This document shows, piece after piece, positions 44,548 through 52,975 of a DNA stretch of 64,000 nt. This stretch comes from Burkholderia vietnamiensis LMG 10929 (GTDB lineage: Bacteria > Pseudomonadota > Gammaproteobacteria > Burkholderiales > Burkholderiaceae): positions 310,001-374,000 of the forward strand of contig NZ_CP009630.1 of assembly GCF_000959445.1 (NCBI RefSeq). The letters are read 5' to 3'. Positions within the stretch are counted from its first letter, which is position 1. Each line of letters begins with the position of its first letter. The position numbers and the translations under genes are program-made. Under the pieces are notes generated by a model that saw only the letters and a list, made by a program, of their open reading frames with translations, ran no database searches and had not been told where the DNA came from.

Positions 44548-46083
44548 ATGACGAACCCGACACCCAACATCCTGATCCTGATGGCCGACCAGCTCACGCC
44601 GTTCGCGTTGCCGGCCTACGGCAACCGCGTCGCGCGCACGCCGACGCTCGACCGGCTCGCCGCGCAAGGCGTGGTGTTCGACGCCGCGTACTGCGCGAGC
44701 CCGCTGTGCGCGCCGTCGCGCTTCTCGCTGCTGACCGGCAAGCTGCCGTCGCGTATCGGCGCCTACGATAACGCCGCCGAATTGCCCGCGCAAACGCTGA
44801 CCTTCGCGCACTACCTGCGGGCGGGCGGTTACCGGACGATGCTGTCCGGGAAAATGCACTTCTGCGGCCCCGACCAGTTGCACGGCTTCGAGGAGCGGCT
44901 CACGACCGACATCTATCCGGCCGACTTCGGCTGGGTGCCCGACTGGGACCACCCGACCGAGCGGCCGAGCTGGTATCACAACATGAGCTCGGTGCTCGAC
45001 GCCGGGCCGTGCGTGCGCACCAATCAGCTCGACTTCGACGACGAAGTGACGTTCGCGGCCCGCCAGAAGCTGTTCGACGTCGCGCGCGAGCGTGCGGCCG
45101 GCCACGACGCACGGCCGTTCTGCATGGTCGTGTCGTTGACGCATCCGCACGATCCGTATGCGATCACGCGCGAATACTGGGACCTGTACCGCGACGACGA
45201 GATCGACATGCCGGCGGTGCGGCTCGACGCCCAGCAGAGCGATCCGCATTCGCAGCGGCTGCGCTTCGTCTGCGAGAACGACCGTACGCCGCCGACCGAC
45301 GCGCAGATCCGCGCCGCCCGCCGCGCATACTACGGCGCGACCTCGTACGTCGACGCGCAGTTCGCCAGCGTGCTCGCCGCGCTCGAGCAATGCGGCTTCG
45401 CCGACGACACGATCGTGATCGTCACGTCCGACCACGGCGACATGCTCGGCGAGCGCGGGCTCTGGTACAAGATGACGTTCTTCGAAGGCGGCTGCCGCGT
45501 GCCGCTGATCGTGCATGCGCCGCAGCGCTTCGACGCGGCGCGCGTGCGCACGCCGGTGTCGCACCTCGACCTGCTGCCGACGCTGGTGGACCTCGCCGGT
45601 GTGACGCCGGCCGGCGGCTGGCCGGACCCGGTCGACGGCGCGAGCCTCGTGCCGCAGCTGCGCGGCGCGCCGGCGCACGACGTCGCGCTCGGCGAATATC
45701 TCGCCGAAGGCGCGGTCGCGCCGATCGTGATGATTCGCCGCGGCGACTGGAAGTACGTGCACTGCGCGGCCGATCCCGACCAGCTGTACAACCTCGCCGA
45801 CGATCCGCACGAGCGCATGAACCTGGCCGGCCTGCCCGAAGCGGCGGAGGTGCTCGCCGCGTTGCGCGCGGAGGCCGCGCGGCGCTGGAACCTGACGGAG
45901 CTCGACGCGCAGGTGCGTGCGAGCCAGCGGCGCCGGCGCTTCCATTACGCGGCGACCACGCAGGGCCGCATCCACGCATGGGACTGGCAGCCGTTCACCG
46001 ACACGAGCCAGCGCTACATGCGCAATCACATCGAACTCGACACGCTCGAAGCGATGGCGCGCTTCCCGCGCGTCGGCCGCTGA
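44548..46083 (+). CDS. betC: Choline sulfatase
   Basis: A 511-residue type I sulfatase hydrolysing choline-O-sulfate to choline and sulfate. The formylglycine site is CASPLCAPSR, where the Cys of CAPSR is converted post-translationally. Metal ligands are in ILMADQ and VTSDHGDMLGERGLW; a His in VSLTHPHDPY contributes to the active site. The C-terminal choline-sulfatase domain (RRRFHYAATTQGRIHAWDWQP) is present. No signal peptide, so cytosolic. No clear Shine-Dalgarno before ATG 44548. Confidence 0.96.
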   Translation: MTNPTPNILILMADQLTPFALPAYGNRVARTPTLDRLAAQGVVFDAAYCASPLCAPSRFSLLTGKLPSRIGAYDNAAELPAQTLTFAHYLRAGGYRTMLSGKMHFCGPDQLHGFEERLTTDIYPADFGWVPDWDHPTERPSWYHNMSSVLDAGPCVRTNQLDFDDEVTFAARQKLFDVARERAAGHDARPFCMVVSLTHPHDPYAITREYWDLYRDDEIDMPAVRLDAQQSDPHSQRLRFVCENDRTPPTDAQIRAARRAYYGATSYVDAQFASVLAALEQCGFADDTIVIVTSDHGDMLGERGLWYKMTFFEGGCRVPLIVHAPQRFDAARVRTPVSHLDLLPTLVDLAGVTPAGGWPDPVDGASLVPQLRGAPAHDVALGEYLAEGAVAPIVMIRRGDWKYVHCAADPDQLYNLADDPHERMNLAGLPEAAEVLAALRAEAARRWNLTELDAQVRASQRRRRFHYAATTQGRIHAWDWQPFTDTSQRYMRNHIELDTLEAMARFPRVGR

Positions 46084-46127
46084 ACGCATACATCGCGCAC
46101 ACCGACGAACGACGGAGGAACCGACTC

Positions 46128-47102
46128 ATGAAACGGCAATGCAATGCAGCAATCCGCAGACTCGGCACGGCGCTCGCCGCAGCCGCCTGCGTCGCGGCGA
46201 CGGCGCTGCAGCCCGCGCACGCCGCCGACGCGCAGACGTGTCGCGACGTGAAGATGGCGGCGCCCGGCTGGACCGACATCGACGCGACCAACGCGATGGC
46301 CGGCGTGGTGCTGAAGGCGCTCGGCTACCGCCAGGACGTGGCGAACCTGTCGGTGCCGATCACGTACCAGGGGCTGAAGAAAGGGCAGGTCGACGTGTTC
46401 CTCGGCAACTGGATGCCCGCACAGGCGCCGCTCGTGAAGCCGTTCGTCGACGAGAAGGCGATCGACGTGCTGCACGCGAACCTGAGCGGTGCGAAATTCA
46501 CGCTCGCGGTGCCCGACTACGTGGCGGCGGCCGGCGTGCACACGTTCGCCGATCTCGCGGCCCACGCGGACCAGTTCGGCGGCAAGATCTACGGGATCGA
46601 GCCGGGCGCGCCCGCGAACCAGAACATCAAGCGGATGCTGGCCGATCATGCGCTGGGCGCGGCGAACTGGTCGCTGGTCGAATCGAGCGAGACGGGGATG
46701 CTCACGCAGGTCGAGCGCGCGGTGCGCGACAAGCGCTGGATCGTGTTCCTCGCGTGGGAGCCGCACCTGATGAACACCAAGTTCCATCTGACCTACCTGT
46801 CGGGCGGCGACGCGTACTTCGGGCCGAACTACGGCGGCGCGACCGTCAACACCGTGACGCGCGCGGGCTTTGCCGGCCAGTGCGCGAACCTCGCGCGGCT
46901 GTTCCGGCAGATGACGTTCTCCGTCGACGTCGAGAACCGCATGATCGCCGACATGCTCGACCACAAGACGCCCCCCGCCGTCGCGGCGCAGCACGTGCTG
47001 AAAGCTGACCCGTCGCTGGTCGAGCGCTGGCTCGACGGCGTGACGACGGCGGCCGGCGCGCCCGCGCTGCCGGCCGTGCGCGCGGCGCTCGACGCGCGCT
47101 GA
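46128..47102 (+). CDS. Choline ABC substrate-binding protein (ChoX-type), copy 1
   Basis: A 324-residue periplasmic protein with signal peptide ending AHAAD. The choline-binding family is recognisable from CRDVKMAAPGWTDIDATNA (Trp of the box), VDVFLGNWMPAQAPLV and IYGIEPGAPANQNIKRML. It is 44 bp after betC with GGAGGAA as ribosome site, so it should supply choline or choline-O-sulfate. It is a clear paralogue of the truncated protein at 63484. No transporter core genes are present in the window. Confidence 0.93.
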   Translation: MKRQCNAAIRRLGTALAAAACVAATALQPAHAADAQTCRDVKMAAPGWTDIDATNAMAGVVLKALGYRQDVANLSVPITYQGLKKGQVDVFLGNWMPAQAPLVKPFVDEKAIDVLHANLSGAKFTLAVPDYVAAAGVHTFADLAAHADQFGGKIYGIEPGAPANQNIKRMLADHALGAANWSLVESSETGMLTQVERAVRDKRWIVFLAWEPHLMNTKFHLTYLSGGDAYFGPNYGGATVNTVTRAGFAGQCANLARLFRQMTFSVDVENRMIADMLDHKTPPAVAAQHVLKADPSLVERWLDGVTTAAGAPALPAVRAALDAR

Positions 47103-47355
47103 CGGCCTCTCGGGCGGCCGGTTTTCGGCCGCGCCGCCCGTCTCCGTGTTTTCCCGAACGGTCGCAACGAGACTATTTGTTGTCGCCTTCAGACGGGTGA
47201 GCCGAAATATGGGTTTGTACTTTTTGCCAATGGCTGCGTTATTGCGGAATACGTAATAGCGAAGCCAGAGGAGTACCGAATTCGAATCAGCCAGCGCAAT
47301 GCGGCGCGCGCCAGCCAAGATTCCTTCCATCGAACGGTTCAGGGGGTAGTCGACA

Positions 47356-48495
47356 ATGAAGCAAACGAAAGTTGCCGTAGCCGCCGCGCTCGCGTGCGCG
47401 GCCTGCATTCCCACCATCGGCCACGCGCAGAGCAGCGTGACGCTGTACGGGATTCTCGACGCCGGCATCACGTACGTGAACAACACGGGCGGCTCGCACG
47501 TGGTGAAGTTCGACGACGGCGTCTCGTACGGGAACCGCTTCGGCCTGAAAGGCACGGAAGATCTCGGCGGCGGCCTGAAGGCGGTGTTCGCGCTCGAGAG
47601 CGGTTTCCACCTCGGCAACGGGCAGCTCGGCTTCGGCGGCGCCGAATTCGGCAGGCAGGCTTATGTCGGGCTGCAGAACGACTGGGGCACGCTGTCGTTC
47701 GGCAACCAGCTCGACATCACGAACGAACTCGTATCGATCTACAACATCTCGGCGTGGGGCAGCGGCTATGCGATCCACCAGGGCGACTTCGACCGGTTCA
47801 ACGGCGACCGCCTGCCGAATTCGGTGAAGTTCCTGTCGAACGACCTGAGTGGCTTCAAGTTCGGCGCGATGTACTCGTTCGGCAACGTCGCCGGCAACTT
47901 CCATCGCAACAGCGCGTGGAGCGCGGGCGCGAGCTTCACGAAGGGCGACTTCTCGATCGGCGCCGCGTACACGCGCCTGAACAACCCGAACGGCATCTAT
48001 GCGTTCGACCCGTACGCGATGATCGGCACGCATACGTTCCTCGGGCAGCAAACGGTCACCGTCGATCCGGCCACCGGAGCACGCACCGACCTGTTCGCGA
48101 ACACGGCGATGGACGTCGACAGCCAGGGCACGTTCGGCATCGGCACGAGCTACACGATCGGCAAGCTGTCGCTCGACGCGAACTTCTCGTACACGACGAT
48201 CAAGGGCTTCGGCCAGTCGTCGCACATGCAGGTCTACGAAGGCGGCGGCTTGTACCAGTTCACGCCGGCGCTCAGCTTCATCGCCGGCTACCAGCACACG
48301 CGCTTCGAGGGCCACCACTGGAACCAGGGCACGGCCGGCCTGCACTACCTGCTGTCGAAGCGCACCGACGTGTACATCTCCGGCGATTACCTGCGCGCGT
48401 CGCAGGGCGTCGACGCGGTGATCGGCTACAGCTTCACGCCGTCGACCACGCAGACGCAGGCCGACGTGCGGATCGGGATGCGGCATTCGTTCTGA
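47356..48495 (+). CDS. Outer membrane porin, Porin_4 family
   Basis: A 379-residue precursor: signal peptide to GHAQ, then SSVTLYGILDAGITYVNN, RFGLKGTEDLGGGLKAVF, the constriction/loop region and a C-terminal IGMRHSF with terminal Phe. This is the 16-stranded trimeric porin type common in beta-proteobacteria. Following the choline sulfate genes by 253 bp, it may help choline sulfate cross the outer membrane, though it has its own AT-rich upstream region. A strong terminator follows at 48543. Confidence 0.95.
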   Translation: MKQTKVAVAAALACAACIPTIGHAQSSVTLYGILDAGITYVNNTGGSHVVKFDDGVSYGNRFGLKGTEDLGGGLKAVFALESGFHLGNGQLGFGGAEFGRQAYVGLQNDWGTLSFGNQLDITNELVSIYNISAWGSGYAIHQGDFDRFNGDRLPNSVKFLSNDLSGFKFGAMYSFGNVAGNFHRNSAWSAGASFTKGDFSIGAAYTRLNNPNGIYAFDPYAMIGTHTFLGQQTVTVDPATGARTDLFANTAMDVDSQGTFGIGTSYTIGKLSLDANFSYTTIKGFGQSSHMQVYEGGGLYQFTPALSFIAGYQHTRFEGHHWNQGTAGLHYLLSKRTDVYISGDYLRASQGVDAVIGYSFTPSTTQTQADVRIGMRHSF

Positions 48496-48542
48496 GCCCG
48501 GCAGGGTAGTTCATTCGACGTCTTCAGCGAGGTCTCTCTTTC

Positions 48543-48571
48543 GCGCGAACTGCGGTTCGCGCTTTTTTTTT
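48543..48571 (+). terminator. Intrinsic terminator after the porin gene
   Basis: 8-bp stem GCGCGAAC/GTTCGCGC (48543-48550 with 48555-48562), loop TGCG, then nine T residues. Confidence 0.95.
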
Positions 48572-48698
48572 GTTGCGATTTTTTTTGCGATAGGGCGCCG
48601 GGTGCGACATGCGCGTGCCGAGCGCGGTCGCGGCACTTGACGATATCATCGCGGTTCGACACGCGCCGTGTCGCGCCGATCGCCTGCCGGCGACACGA

Positions 48699-48742
48699 CG
48701 ATATCCCGTCGATATCCCGCCGATGACCCGCCGATGACCCGA
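48699..48742. repeat. Four 11-bp tandem repeats running into an MFS start codon
   Basis: Units CGATATCCCGT, CGATATCCCGC, CGATGACCCGC and CGATGACCCGA occupy 48699-48742; the last base is the A of the MFS initiation codon. The third and fourth units contain ATGs that hit TGA after a few codons, the last TGA overlapping the real ATG. Confidence 0.9.
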
Positions 48743-49992
48743 TGACCGCCCCGTTACCCGAATCCGCTCCGCCGTCGCCGCTACCCGCGAATCTGTTCCG
48801 TCATGCGCCGTTCCAGCGTTTCTGGGGGACGCGCGTGACGTCGTCCCTAGCGTTCCAGATCCTGTCGGTCGCGATCGGCTGGTACGTTTATACGCTCACG
48901 CACAGCGCATTCGCGCTCGGCCTCGTCGGGCTTGCGCAGTTCGTGCCGATGTTCGCGCTGACGCTCGTCGTCGGGCAGGTGGCCGACCGCTACGACCGGC
49001 GGCGCATCGCGACGATCTGTCAGAGCGTCGAGGCGCTGGCTGCCGGCGTGTTCCTGCTCGGCGCGGCCCGCGGCTGGCTGACGGCGCCGGGCGTCTACGC
49101 GCTCGCGGCGCTCGTCGGCACCGCCCGCGCGTTCGAATCGCCGTCGGTGTCGTCGCTGCTGCCGGCCGTCGTGCCGCGCGGCGACCTGCCGCGCGCGACC
49201 GCGCTGTCCACCTCGGCCAACCAGGCCGCGCAGATTCTCGGGCCGGCGTTCGGCGGGCTGCTGTACGGCGTCGGCGCACCGGCCGCGTTCGGCACGAGCG
49301 CCGTGGCGTTCGCGATTGCCGCGGTGCTCAGCGGCACGATCCCGCTGCGCAGCGCGCCGCCCGCGCGCGAGCCGGTCACGCTGCGTTCGGTGTTCTCGGG
49401 CATCGCGTTCATCCGGCGCGAGCCGGCGATCCTCGGCGCGCTGTCGCTCGACCTGTTCGCCGTGCTGTTCGGCGGCGCGACTGCGCTGTTGCCGATCTAT
49501 GCGCGCGACATCCTGCAGGTCGGGCCGTGGGGGCTCGGCGCGCTGCGCGCGGCGCCGGCCGTCGGAGCGCTCGCGGGCACGCTGTGGCTTACGCGCTTTC
49601 CGCTCGACGTGCGGCCGGGCCGCGCGATGTTCGGCGGCGTGATCGCGTTCGGCATCGCGACGATCGTGTTCGGCCTGTCGCGGCATTTCGCGCTGTCGCT
49701 CGTCGCGCTCGCGGCATTGGGCGCGTCGGACGTGGTGAGCGTCGTCGTGCGTCTGTCGCTCGTGCAGCTGCGCACGCCGGACGACATGCTCGGGCGCGTG
49801 AGCGCGGTGAATTCGCTGTTCATCGGCACGTCGAACCAGCTCGGCGAATTCGAATCGGGCGTGACGGCCGCATGGTGGGGTGCGCCGGCGGCGATCGTCG
49901 TCGGCGGCACGGCGACGATCGCGGTCGCGCTCGCGTGGATGCGCCTGTTTCCTCAGCTGACCGGCATGAAGTCGCTCGAACGCGACCGGTGA
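48742..49992 (+). CDS. MFS transporter, enterobactin-exporter-like (MFS_3)
   Basis: A 416-residue, 12-helix efflux-type MFS protein. The A-motif-like loop GQVADRYDRRRIA between helices 2 and 3 and LSTSANQAAQILGPAFGGLL (helices 4-5) are characteristic. Substrate unknown; siderophores or drugs are usual. The start ATG at 48742 lies directly behind 11-bp repeats and has no Shine-Dalgarno; translation may depend on the overlapping mini-ORF. Confidence 0.9.
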   Translation: MTAPLPESAPPSPLPANLFRHAPFQRFWGTRVTSSLAFQILSVAIGWYVYTLTHSAFALGLVGLAQFVPMFALTLVVGQVADRYDRRRIATICQSVEALAAGVFLLGAARGWLTAPGVYALAALVGTARAFESPSVSSLLPAVVPRGDLPRATALSTSANQAAQILGPAFGGLLYGVGAPAAFGTSAVAFAIAAVLSGTIPLRSAPPAREPVTLRSVFSGIAFIRREPAILGALSLDLFAVLFGGATALLPIYARDILQVGPWGLGALRAAPAVGALAGTLWLTRFPLDVRPGRAMFGGVIAFGIATIVFGLSRHFALSLVALAALGASDVVSVVVRLSLVQLRTPDDMLGRVSAVNSLFIGTSNQLGEFESGVTAAWWGAPAAIVVGGTATIAVALAWMRLFPQLTGMKSLERDR

Positions 49993-49998
49993 TGCGCG

Positions 49999-50361
49999 TC
50001 ACGCATCGGGCGTCACGCACACCGCGGTGCCGTAGCAGATCACTTCGGTGACGCCCGAGCCGATCTCGGTCGAGTCGTAGCGCATCGCGACGATCGCGTT
50101 CGCGCCGAGCTTGCGCGCATCCGCGAGCATCTTCTCGAATGCCTGCTCGCGCGCCTTCTCGCACAGCGACGTATAGAGCGTGATGTTGCCGCCGAAGATG
50201 GTCTGCAGCGCCGCGCCGAACGAGCCGACGATCGAGCGCGAACGCACGATGATGCCCTGCGCGACGCCGAGCGAGCGGACGGTCGTGTGGCCCGGCAGAT
50301 CGAAGGCGGTCGTGACGCGTGCGGGCGTGAGCGTATCGGCGGAGCGGGAAAGGTCGGTCAT
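49999..50361 (-). CDS. YbjQ-family (UPF0145) protein
   Basis: A 120-residue protein of the putative heavy-metal-binding YbjQ family. Visible: [20 protein letters not shown], the helix with [30 protein letters not shown], and a beta-rich C-terminus. It forms pentamers in known structures; the role is uncertain. Convergent with the MFS gene, with 6 bp between stops. Confidence 0.92.
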
Positions 50362-50494
50362 GGCGGCGCACCGTATCGCGGAAGTGGATGGACGACGATT
50401 CTATCCGGAATGACGGGCCTGCCCGGCGCGGGCCGCGTGCGCATGCCGTGCGCGCACTGGCTGCGCGATCGCTAGCGTTCGCCTTCTGCCTCGT

Positions 50495-51409
50495 TCATTC
50501 GCCGCGTCGATCGCGCATCCGCGTGAAGGCGTCGCGCAACTCCACACAGAATGCATCGCCGAGCATCGACAGCGGCTGCGACGCGGACGTCACCAGATAG
50601 AAGTGATCGGGCACGGCCGGCTCGAACGGCTTCACGGCCACGCGATGCCCGGCAAAGGCCGCCGTCACCGGATCGATCAGCGCGACGCCGGCGCCGTTCG
50701 CGACGAAGGCGACGATCGTCTGCGACAGCTGCGCCTCGATCGACAGCACGCGCGACACGCCGGCCTCGACGAACAAGCGGTCGATCGCGCTGCGCGCGTC
50801 GAAGCTCGGCGGAAACGAGATGAACGACTCGCCGCTCAGATCGGCCGGCCGCACCACGCGCTTGCGCGCGAGCCGGTGCCCGCGCGGCACGATGCAGCAC
50901 ATCGCGCCTTCCGCGAGACGCTCGGTGCGCACCGCCGGATGCGGGACCGGCTCCGCGATCAAGCCGACGTCGCACTGGCCCGACGCGACCTTGTCGACCA
51001 CGGTGGACGCGCTGTGCGCGAGCAGCGTGATGTCGACGCCCGGATGCGCGTGCGAGAAACGCGTGACGAGTTCCGGCAGCAGGTCGAGCGCGACGGCCGG
51101 CGAGCCGGCCACGCGCAGCGTGCCGCGCCGCATCGCGCGGATCTGCTCGGCGGCCTGCGCGACGCGATCGAGCCCGACGAACGCGCGCTCGACCTCCTCG
51201 TACAGCACGCGCGCCTGCGCGGTAGGCGTGAAGCGTCCCTGCTGGCGCTCGAACAGCACGAAGCCGACGCGATCCTCGAGATCGGCGATCAGCCGGCTCA
51301 CGGCCGGCTGCGAGATATGCAGATCGCGCGCCGCGCGCGTGACGGTATGGCGTTGCATCACCGCGCGGAACGCTTCGATCTGCCGGATTCTCAGGGATGG
51401 CGTGGTCAT
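50495..51409 (-). CDS. LysR-type regulator, OccR/NocR-like
   Basis: A 304-residue LysR protein. HTH: IRQIEAFRAVMQRHTVTRAARDLHISQPAVSRLIADLE. The stretch after it (LYEEVERAFVGLDRVAQAAEQIRAMRRGTLRVAGSPA, interrupted here for length) follows the pattern of the opine regulators OccR and NocR. The effector domain is complete. It is divergent from a three-subunit dehydrogenase, with 149 bp between them, so it is almost certainly the local regulator. The effector is probably the substrate (an opine or basic amino-acid derivative); this is inference. Confidence 0.9.
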   Translation of the reverse strand: MTTPSLRIRQIEAFRAVMQRHTVTRAARDLHISQPAVSRLIADLEDRVGFVLFERQQGRFTPTAQARVLYEEVERAFVGLDRVAQAAEQIRAMRRGTLRVAGSPAVALDLLPELVTRFSHAHPGVDITLLAHSASTVVDKVASGQCDVGLIAEPVPHPAVRTERLAEGAMCCIVPRGHRLARKRVVRPADLSGESFISFPPSFDARSAIDRLFVEAGVSRVLSIEAQLSQTIVAFVANGAGVALIDPVTAAFAGHRVAVKPFEPAVPDHFYLVTSASQPLSMLGDAFCVELRDAFTRMRDRRGE

Positions 51410-51558
51410 AACACTGGATTATGGGTCGTTGATCAAGCTGTATTGGACAGCCTATTTTGCCTGCCCGAACATCGGTTCATCAACGATATATACGCAAGGA
51501 ACCGCGCCGACATGGCCCATAACACGCATCGACCGACCGGCTCGCCGCGGAGCCGCAC

Positions 51559-52683
51559 ATGAGCACGCGCGGCTTCGACGTCGTCGTCGCTGGCGGCGGC
51601 CTCGTCGGCATGGCGCTCGCGTGGGGCATCGCACGCGCCGGCAAGCGCGTCGCCGTGTGCGACGGCGACGACATCGCGTTTCGCGCGGCCCGCGGCAACT
51701 TCGGGCTCGTCTGGGTGCAGGGCAAGGGCGGGCGCTGCCTGCCGTATGCGCGCTGGTCGCGCGAATCGTCGGAGCGCTGGCATGCCTTCGCGGCGCAGCT
51801 GCAGCGAGAAACCGGCGTGAACTGCGGTTTCGAACGCCCCGGCGGCATCGAACTGTTCGAGCACGCCGACGAGCTCGCGAGCGCGACCGCGCTGCTCGAG
51901 TCGCTGCATCGGCAGGACGCGGCGCTGTCGTACGAAGTGCTCGATGCGGCCGCGCTGCGCAGACGGATCCCCGCGGCGTCCGCTGCGCTCGCCGGCGCGC
52001 TGTGGTCGCCGAACGACGGCCATGCGAATCCGCTCTATACGCTGCGCGCGATGCTGCAGGCGTTCGTGCAAAGCGGCGGCGTCTATCTGCCGCGCAACCC
52101 GGTGAACGAGATCCGTCCGCGTGCCGGGCGCTTCGAGATCGACACGCGCGAAGGCCGTCTCGAAGCCGGGCGCATCGTGCTCGCGGCCGGACTCGACAAT
52201 GCACGCCTCGCGCCGATGGTCGACATGCACGCGCCGATCGCGCCGCTGCGCGGCCAGATCATGGTCACCGAACGGCTCGCGCCGTTTCTCGACTATCCGA
52301 CGCTGGTCGTGCGTCAGACGCCAGAAGGCTCGGTGCTGCTCGGCGATTCGGCGGAAGACGTCGGCTTCGACGACGGCCAGACACGTGCCGCGATGGTCGA
52401 CATCGCACGCCGCGCACGCACCGCGTTTCCGGTGCTCGCGCATGCGCGCATCGTCCGCGCCTGGGGCGCGCTGCGCATCATGACGCCCGACGGGCTGCCC
52501 GTGTACGAAGCGTCGACTACGCATCCCGGCGCGTTCGTCGCGATCTGCCACAGCGGCGTGACGCTCGCGGCCGCGCATGCCGACCTCGTCGCGCCCTGGA
52601 TCGCAGGCGACGCCGCACCGGCCGACCTGTCCGCCTTCAACACCGCGCGCTTCGCCGCGCCCCCGGAGCACCGGCATGTTTGA
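51559..52683 (+). CDS. FAD-dependent amino-acid/opine dehydrogenase, catalytic subunit (HcnC/OoxB-like)
   Basis: A 374-residue DAO-family flavoprotein with N-terminal VVVAGGGLVGMALAWGIARAG (Rossmann, near 8) and C-terminal MTPDGLPVYEAS and FVAICHSGVTLAAAHADLVAPWI (FAD contacts). Its partners are a small [2Fe-2S] protein and an NAD(P)/FAD protein, the three-part architecture of HcnABC, D-hydroxyproline dehydrogenase and opine oxidases. Glycine-to-cyanide chemistry is not implied; the neighbours favour opine or amino-acid oxidation. Overlaps the next gene by 8 bp. Confidence 0.9.
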   Translation: MSTRGFDVVVAGGGLVGMALAWGIARAGKRVAVCDGDDIAFRAARGNFGLVWVQGKGGRCLPYARWSRESSERWHAFAAQLQRETGVNCGFERPGGIELFEHADELASATALLESLHRQDAALSYEVLDAAALRRRIPAASAALAGALWSPNDGHANPLYTLRAMLQAFVQSGGVYLPRNPVNEIRPRAGRFEIDTREGRLEAGRIVLAAGLDNARLAPMVDMHAPIAPLRGQIMVTERLAPFLDYPTLVVRQTPEGSVLLGDSAEDVGFDDGQTRAAMVDIARRARTAFPVLAHARIVRAWGALRIMTPDGLPVYEASTTHPGAFVAICHSGVTLAAAHADLVAPWIAGDAAPADLSAFNTARFAAPPEHRHV

Positions 52684-52975
52684 ATCCATCGTTCCCGCCG
52701 CCGCGACGCGCGAGCGCGTGCGCATCCATTTCGACGGCACGCCGCACGACGTGCCCGCGCACTACAGCGTCGCCGCCGCGTTGCTCGCCGCGGGCGTGCT
52801 CGCGTGCCGCGCCAGCGCCGTCGGCGGCGCGCCGCGCGGCCCGTTCTGCATGATGGGCGTGTGCTTCGACTGTCTCGTCGACATCGACGGCGTGCCGAAC
52901 GTGCAGGGCTGCATGACGCCCGTGCGCGACGGGATGCAGGTGCGTGCGATGCATGGCCGCGCGAGGCTCGCATGA
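52676..52975 (+). CDS. Small [2Fe-2S] subunit (HcnA-like)
   Basis: A 99-residue ferredoxin-like subunit with cluster ligands FCMMGVCFDC (C-x4-C-x2-C) and a fourth Cys in VQGCMTPVRDGM. It begins inside the end of the DAO gene and ends overlapping the next start (ATGA), so all three are translationally coupled. It bridges electrons between the flavin subunits. Confidence 0.9.
   Translation: MFESIVPAAATRERVRIHFDGTPHDVPAHYSVAAALLAAGVLACRASAVGGAPRGPFCMMGVCFDCLVDIDGVPNVQGCMTPVRDGMQVRAMHGRARLA

Noticed and set aside
43336..46089. 917-aa minus-strand ORF across betR and betC
   Set aside because: It spans two recognised genes in other frames and has no recognisable domain order.
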